From positions 372,001-436,000 of the forward strand of contig JAGYKS010000031.1 in assembly GCA_018401565.1 (NCBI GenBank): a stretch of DNA of 64,000 bases, given 5' to 3'. Below, one piece after another: positions 59,813 to 64,000 of this stretch. The notes under the pieces are model-generated. The model was given only the letters and a program-made list of their open reading frames with translations, was not told the origin of the DNA and ran no database searches. Each line of letters opens with the position of its first letter. The first letter of the stretch is position 1. Both the position numbers and the translations under genes were made by a program. The stretch comes from Acidimicrobiales bacterium (lineage in GTDB: Bacteria > Actinomycetota > Acidimicrobiia > Acidimicrobiales > Acidimicrobilacustridaceae).

Positions 59813-60573
59813 TGGACAATGCGGCACTCGGCAGGGCAGCGGCAACCTTCGCCAACGGGGCCACCGGCCGTGTGGCCCACATCGAGGTGCTGGGTCGGTC
59901 CGACACCCGTGCCCGCCACGGCGACGACGTCGGCTACCCCGCCGCATCGCTCAGCAAGGTTCCGCTGGCCGCAGCAGCCCTGCTTGCCGGCCTCGACGGC
60001 ACCCTCGACCTGTCCGCACCGGTGCCGTCGTCAGCGTGGGGTTCCACGATCTACCCGAGCGTGCTGGGCGCCCTTCACAGCGACCTCACCGTGGGCGAGC
60101 TGGTGGCGCTCAGTATCGTCACCAGCGACAACCCCGCCGCCCAGGCCGTTCTCGAACGGCTGCCCGCCGGGGCATGGGAGCGGGCGGTGACCACGCTGGG
60201 CTGCCCGCAGATGGCCAAGCCGGCCGGGTACGGCGACGACGACTTCGACGGCATGCACCACCAGCTCACCACCGTCGACGAGCAGGTGGCCGTGCTGACG
60301 GCCATCGCCGCTCGCGACGAGCTTGCCCCGCTGTACGGGTGGATGGGGTCGAGCCTGCTCAACCAGCGGGTGTCGGCCATGGTGGCGCCACCGGTCCGGT
60401 TCCACCACAAGACCGGATCACTCGACGGGGTACTACATGACGTGGGGATCCTCGACACTGGCACCCACCGGGCGGTAGTCGTGGCGCTCACCCGCGATCA
60501 GGCCGATCCCGTTGCCACCCAGGCGGCCATGGTGGACCTCGGCATCGCCGTCACCAGCGCACTGACTACCTGA
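59813..60573 (+). CDS. Class A beta-lactamase-fold serine hydrolase without signal peptide
   Basis: 253 residues. All three active-site motifs are present: SLSK in GYPAASLSKVPLAAAAL (nucleophile Ser, Lys), SDN in LSIVTSDNPAAQAV, KTG in FHHKTGSLDGVLHDVG. No signal peptide, no lipobox and no clear Omega-loop Glu motif, so an antibiotic-degrading role is doubtful; it may be a cytoplasmic peptidase or esterase. It is transcribed divergently from the NHLM export operon across an 80-bp gap and could process the exported peptide, which is speculation from position. ATG 59813 is preferred; GTG 59800 is out of frame. Confidence 0.8.
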
Positions 60574-60867
60574 CCGGCCGCTCACCTGGACTGCTGCGCT
60601 GGAGCCGCTCAGGCGACCCCAGTAAACAAAGTTCGCCATCTTCATGCTCGTCGCACCGGCGCACCGGTGGATCCGGGAAGTAGAATTTGGGTATGGCCAC
60701 CATTGTTCCCTCCAATCCCATGGGGGAGCCTCTCAACGATCCGCAGTGTCGTCTCCTTTGCCCAGTGGAGCCCCCAACGACGTCAGCACTCAAGGCTTCA
60801 CCTCGCTTTGCTGACCGCCAGCGTTGGCACCAGCTGCAGGGTCACTCTCCCAGGAACCGATGGCCAA

Positions 60868-61830
60868 ATGACCCGCCCGCAATTCATGACCAACCTGAGC
60901 AGGAAGCTGCGCCACAGGCGCAGGCGTCGGCGTGATTCACCACGCAGGAGTTGGTCTGAAAGAGTTTCACTTTTCACCCACAACCTCACCCGGCCGCTGC
61001 GCCACAGACGCCGGAAACGGCGCAACTCCCCGCGACAAACCTGGTTCGAGCGACTGGAGTTGCTTTCCTACAACCTCACACGGCCGCTACGTCGCAGACG
61101 CCAGAAACGGCTCGCCTCTCCGGGAAGCGGCTGGGCCGCGCGACTGGAGTTGCTTACCTACAACCTCACACGGCCGCTGCGTCGCAGACGCCAGAAACGG
61201 CTCGCCTCTCCGGAAAGCAGATGGACTGTCAAGCTCTCGCAGTTGTTGCGCCATCTGACCCGGCCAGTGCGCCGTGTACTTCGGGTGTGGCTCCGTCCAG
61301 TTCGCAAGAAGTGGAACAACAGATCGCTGTCTCAGCGAACGAGTTACGGCCTGCTGGCTCTGGGGGTCGTGATCCTTGTGGTTGGTGCCGCCGTGATACT
61401 GCCGAATGTGGGACGGGTAGCGACGTCCTCGTTCAACGCCGTTCAGGGCCGTTCCGAGGTTGCACAAAGAGCTGCTGAGGTTCCACAGGGAACTGTCGAG
61501 CTTGACACCACAACCACCCAAGGCAGGATCGTGGCGTGCGGTGACCCAGACATCACTACTGCCATTCAGGACGCCCTTCCCGAAGCACAAGTCGTTGGCG
61601 TGCTTTGCAGCACCAACTGGCTGTCGGTGAGCTTGACTGCCGGTGGAGACCAACAGTCGAGGCTCACGGCGTATGCCAGGTCAGGTGGTCAAGGCTTGTG
61701 GGAACTGGTCGCAATCACCACTGACGATGATCAATCCGTGGTCGGTGATTCAGCAAGGGTCCCCCGAGGGGTAAGAGCACTTGCTGATCAGGCTTTCGCT
61801 GCTCCGCTAACTCCCACTGCCGGTAGCTGA
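60868..61830 (+). CDS. Single-pass membrane protein with 30-residue Arg-rich tandem repeats
   Basis: 320 residues. Residues 10-129 are four 30-residue repeats of consensus LTRPLRxRRxKRxxSP then W..RLELL.YN. A degenerate fifth (LTRPVRRVLRVWLRPVRKKW) follows to about residue 153. The region is extremely basic, with an amphipathic Leu/Trp face. A transmembrane helix follows at about 163-183 (LLALGVVILVVGAAVILP), then an outside domain of about 135 residues with two Cys (RIVACGDPD, VGVLCSTNW). A basic N-terminus implies it stays in the cytoplasm, where it could bind nucleic acid or acidic lipids. ATG 60868 is chosen, with AGGAA upstream. No family is recognised. Confidence 0.7.
   Translation: MTRPQFMTNLSRKLRHRRRRRRDSPRRSWSERVSLFTHNLTRPLRHRRRKRRNSPRQTWFERLELLSYNLTRPLRRRRQKRLASPGSGWAARLELLTYNLTRPLRRRRQKRLASPESRWTVKLSQLLRHLTRPVRRVLRVWLRPVRKKWNNRSLSQRTSYGLLALGVVILVVGAAVILPNVGRVATSSFNAVQGRSEVAQRAAEVPQGTVELDTTTTQGRIVACGDPDITTAIQDALPEAQVVGVLCSTNWLSVSLTAGGDQQSRLTAYARSGGQGLWELVAITTDDDQSVVGDSARVPRGVRALADQAFAAPLTPTAGS
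60895..61254 (+). repeat. 90-bp direct repeats, four copies, coding the Arg-rich repeats
   Basis: Units at 60895, 60985, 61075 and 61165, each exactly 90 bp and in frame. Copies 3 and 4 are almost identical over their first 50 bases, so duplication there is recent; copy 1 is the most divergent. Confidence 0.9.
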
Positions 61831-61938
61831 CCACCAGTCACCCTCACTGGGCGGATCCGGCACGCTCGGAAACCGGTGGTTACCCAGAGAACGAGACGCT
61901 TGCCACTATTGCATTCGCCTGGTTACGGGCAGCGAGCG

Positions 61939-62538
61939 TCACCGACACAACGTCCGAAGCCAAAGGCTTTGTGTAGACACTGGGAGAAAGGTGGTGTCTG
62001 GGACGGTAACTGCTGCAAGAGTTCCGCAGCAACGAGTGCGCCTGCCAAACGCACCTGCGTAATTGAAGGACGTCGGGGAAGTCGCCTGCCAGATCACCGA
62101 GACCGACCTTCCGAAGAATGAGGCGCCAGCATCAGATGGATCCGGATCGCCGTTAGAGCTGGAGGCGGGCGGCGACGGCGGGAGGAACCGTGCGGTGGTG
62201 GTGGTGGGAGTGCTTGCGGCTGCTGCGGCGCTGGGGAGGACCAGGTAGGTGAGCCCGGCGGCGGCAACGCCCGCAGCGCTGAGCTGCATGACCCGCCGAC
62301 GAGAGAACCTTGACGACGACGAATCGTCTTTCAGCACGATCCCGGCCTCAACCAAACGGTCGATGGCAGCTTGTTCGCTTTCGGTGGGATCAACGATCTG
62401 CTCACCGTTCGTGAGACGAACAATCACCGAGTGCTCGACACCGGTAAGACGCACCACAAACCCGCCTGCCGGGTCATGCACCAGTGCTTCTTGTCCAACC
62501 AGTTCGAAACGTAGCGCTGTGTTTAGGGTCGTGACCAT
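61939..62538 (-). CDS. PqqD-like domain fused to a twin-Arg-type signal anchor
   Basis: About 200 residues. Residues 1-75 (LRFELVGQEALVHDPAGGFV, RLTNGEQIVDPTESEQAAID, LVEAGIVL) follow the PqqD-like/RiPP-recognition-element pattern: a three-stranded start and three helices ending in L..aGi. Next come FSRRRVMQLSAAGVAAAGLTY and LVLPSAAAAA, an RR motif with hydrophobic core resembling a Tat signal, though placed internally. The mature tail is Pro/Ser/Thr-rich, then short and beta-like. The C-terminal 50 residues may be frameshifted: the alternative frame ends SDVVSVTLAARNQANAIVAS near 61888. It is a candidate partner or cargo of the nearby NHLM exporter. Confidence 0.6.
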   Translation of the reverse strand: MVTTLNTALRFELVGQEALVHDPAGGFVVRLTGVEHSVIVRLTNGEQIVDPTESEQAAIDRLVEAGIVLKDDSSSSRFSRRRVMQLSAAGVAAAGLTYLVLPSAAAAASTPTTTTARFLPPSPPASSSNGDPDPSDAGASFFGRSVSVIWQATSPTSFNYAGAFGRRTRCCGTLAAVTVPDTTFLPVSTQSLWLRTLCR

Positions 62539-62760
62539 GTCGAGACGATAGGGCTACTGGTCACGCCATGCAAGTGAATCTTGCTACTCACCCAATAAAT
62601 GTTTGCGTCCCTGCCACAGAACGCGTGGATGCCAAAAGTGGTGCCGCCAGCTTGGGCAACAACGATTAGGCCTGCCGCTCCCCCAGCCGGGACCCCCTTT
62701 GCTGGCCGCCGGAGCGCTCCAACCCGGCCTGATTGAAACTCCGGCAACTACAGTCGCAAC

Positions 62761-63787
62761 GTGCGCGCTGCAACGTTCCGATCAGCCAAATCAACCACCG
62801 CCGCACCTGTCGTTGAGCCGAACAACGCGCTCCCCGATCAGCCACCCACCCGTCGGGGCGACACAGCGTTGAGCTGGGCCCTGCACGGGCTCGTGGTCGC
62901 CGGAGCCGCCGGCGCAGTGGCCATCGACCGCAAGCTGCGTCGATCCACCAGAGTGCGAGCCGAAATAGCGACGCCCATTGTCACTGCAGCGTTCTACGGC
63001 GTCTTGTGGGCCGTTGAGTCCCGCCGACCCCACCGCCAACAGTGGCGTCCGGTGGGCGCTGAAGTTCGGACCGACGCAGCTTTTTTGGCGTCGGTGCTGG
63101 CTACCCAGGCCGCCACCACCGCCATGGCCGCACCCTTGGCCAACCGCATCGGCCCCAATCTGGGAGTCGGGCGGCTCCCGCTGCCCGTGGGCGTGATCAT
63201 GGCCGTTGTTGCTTTCGACCTCGGCCACTCACGCCTGCACCAGCTGAGCCATCGCTGGGGCCCGGCGTGGCGTGTGCATTCGGTCCACCACAGCCCCACC
63301 CGGCTGTACTGGTTCAACGCCACGCGTTTCCACATTGCCGAGATGGCGGTCGACATGACCATGGAAGCCGTCGTGCTGGCCGTGCTTGGCCTCAACCGTG
63401 ACCAACACATCGCCTTATCAGGCGGTGCGCTCCATGTACGGCCAGCTCCAGCACAGCAACATTGAGATGCGCAGCGGGGTCCTCGACCACGTGCTGTCCA
63501 CACCCGACCTGCACCGGTGGCACCACTCCACGGTCTACGACGAGGGCGACAGCAACTACGGAGCGGTGACGTCGGTGTGGGACCGGGTGTTCGGCACCTG
63601 GTTCCGGCCCACGCAGCGCCGTGGGCCCGACGAACTCGGTGTGGGCCGCATGCCCAACTTCCCTGAGCGGTTCTGGGAGCTCGAACGAGTCCCGTTTGAT
63701 TGGGACGTGATCCGTCAACGAAATGCCGCCACGTGGGAACCCACCACCGCCGCCATGGCCGACACACGCCACAGCGGCGCATCCTGA
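62761..63787 (+). CDS. Sterol desaturase/fatty acid hydroxylase-family membrane enzyme, one frameshift
   Basis: About 342 residues, several membrane helices, with the di-iron His clusters of the family: FDLGHSRLHQLSHRW, VHSVHHSPTRLYW and, after the frame change near 63415, LQHSNIEM and DLHRWHHSTVYDEG. These enzymes hydroxylate or desaturate sterols, fatty acids or carotenoids at the membrane. The GTG start at 62761 gives a disordered tail of about 40 residues before the first helix. The stop lies in a 7-bp array. The 220 bp upstream hold no credible gene. Confidence 0.85.
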
Positions 63788-63815
63788 ATCCTGAATCCTG
63801 AATCCTCAATCCTGC
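63781..63815 (+). repeat. 7-bp ATCCTGA array with stops in all three frames
   Basis: ATCCTGA three times, then ATCCTCA and ATCCTG. TGA at 63785-63787 is the gene's stop, and TGAs at 63792 and 63799 follow at 7-bp steps, so each frame is closed. Confidence 0.9.
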
Positions 63816-63828
63816 ACAACGAACCCGG

Positions 63829-64000
63829 CTAGCTGAGGGCAGCGACGCGATCCACGCAGCGAAATCCGATGTGGCTCATGCCGGTGTCGATCATCTGCGG
63901 CCGTCGGGCTGCCGGCCGGTACCGCATGCAGTACGAATCAGCGCACAAAAACGAACCGCCCTTCACGACGCGTCGGGGGGTGCGGAACTGGGGCTGACGC
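63829..64000 (-). CDS. Formylglycine-generating-enzyme (SUMF1) family protein, C-terminal end (cut by window edge)
   Basis: On the minus strand the last 48 codons read VVKGGSFLCADSYCMRYRP, then AARRPQM and SHIGFRCVD before the stop at 63829-63831. This aligns with the catalytic end of sulfatase-modifying factor 1: the two Cys of LCADSYC occupy the copper/substrate-thiol positions of true formylglycine-generating enzymes, and the GFRC end is the fold signature. It probably oxidises a sulfatase Cys to formylglycine; family members with other targets exist. Most of the gene is outside the window. Confidence 0.85.
   Translation of the reverse strand, partial: RQPQFRTPRRVVKGGSFLCADSYCMRYRPAARRPQMIDTGMSHIGFRCVDRVAALS

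Noticed and set aside
59813-60573. Antibiotic-resistance beta-lactamase
   Set aside because: The catalytic motifs are present, but there is no signal peptide and no clear Omega-loop Glu, so a resistance role is not supported.

Overview
The window is G+C-rich, with third-position G/C bias and dense, mostly short operons. The gene content points to an actinobacterium, most plausibly class Acidimicrobiia (Ilumatobacter/Microthrix-like). This placement is inference from content: F420-type luciferase-like oxidoreductase, MptB-type mannosyltransferase, FadE34-like fused acyl-CoA dehydrogenase, DUF2786, DUF429, a 4-coumarate-CoA-ligase-like synthetase, and GTG starts. No rRNA, tRNA or CRISPR array was seen. 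A very large share of the well-conserved genes is broken by single-base indels, often in short homopolymers (SelO, alcohol dehydrogenase, DinG, NHLM ABC transporters, and others). I read this as residual long-read assembly error rather than mass pseudogenisation, and give gene spans across the frameshifts.

Layout. 0-5 kb (minus): start of PEP synthase, MaoC hydratase, OafA-type acyltransferase with SGNH domain, carboxylesterase. 5-12 kb: P-type ATPase, CapA-like phosphatase, chagasin-like lipoprotein, neutral ceramidase. 12-18.6 kb: acyl-CoA synthetase, HD protein and LLM oxidoreductase, small membrane protein, DUF2786, Zn alcohol dehydrogenase, DUF429. 18.6-27 kb: coiled-coil glucosaminidase, infA, DinG helicase, and two paralogous ATPase-like/GNAT/GNAT fusions around an AhpD-like gene. 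27-36 kb: fused acyl-CoA dehydrogenase, SnoaL-like protein, an ABC exporter with a dead ATPase domain fused to a cyclic-nucleotide-binding domain, a toxin-antitoxin pair with a palindromic operator, thioesterase, acetoacetate-decarboxylase-like protein, beta-lactamase-fold hydrolase. 36-45 kb: SelO, a secreted protein, a TRIC-like channel, a complete osmoprotectant ABC transporter, sulfotransferase.

45-54 kb: an ECF sigma factor with a membrane-anchored beta-propeller protein, a lipoprotein, a GH38 mannosidase next to an MptB-type mannosyltransferase, and a YdcF-like protein. 54-62.5 kb is the most distinctive part: an NHLM-type (RiPP/bacteriocin) export operon (HlyD, ABC1, ABC2) whose ABC1 lacks the C39 leader peptidase. 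It lies beside a class A beta-lactamase-fold protein, a membrane protein with four 30-residue Arg-rich repeats, and a PqqD-like domain fused to a twin-Arg signal. The window ends with a sterol-desaturase-family hydroxylase and the catalytic end of a formylglycine-generating-enzyme-family protein.

At nucleotide level the window is full of short tandem arrays (7-21 bp units, 2-4 copies) at gene ends. Three of them cover the stop codon with a unit length that is not a multiple of three, so that a stop recurs in all three frames. This recurrent design, and the incomplete NHLM neighbourhood, are the two observations I would follow first.
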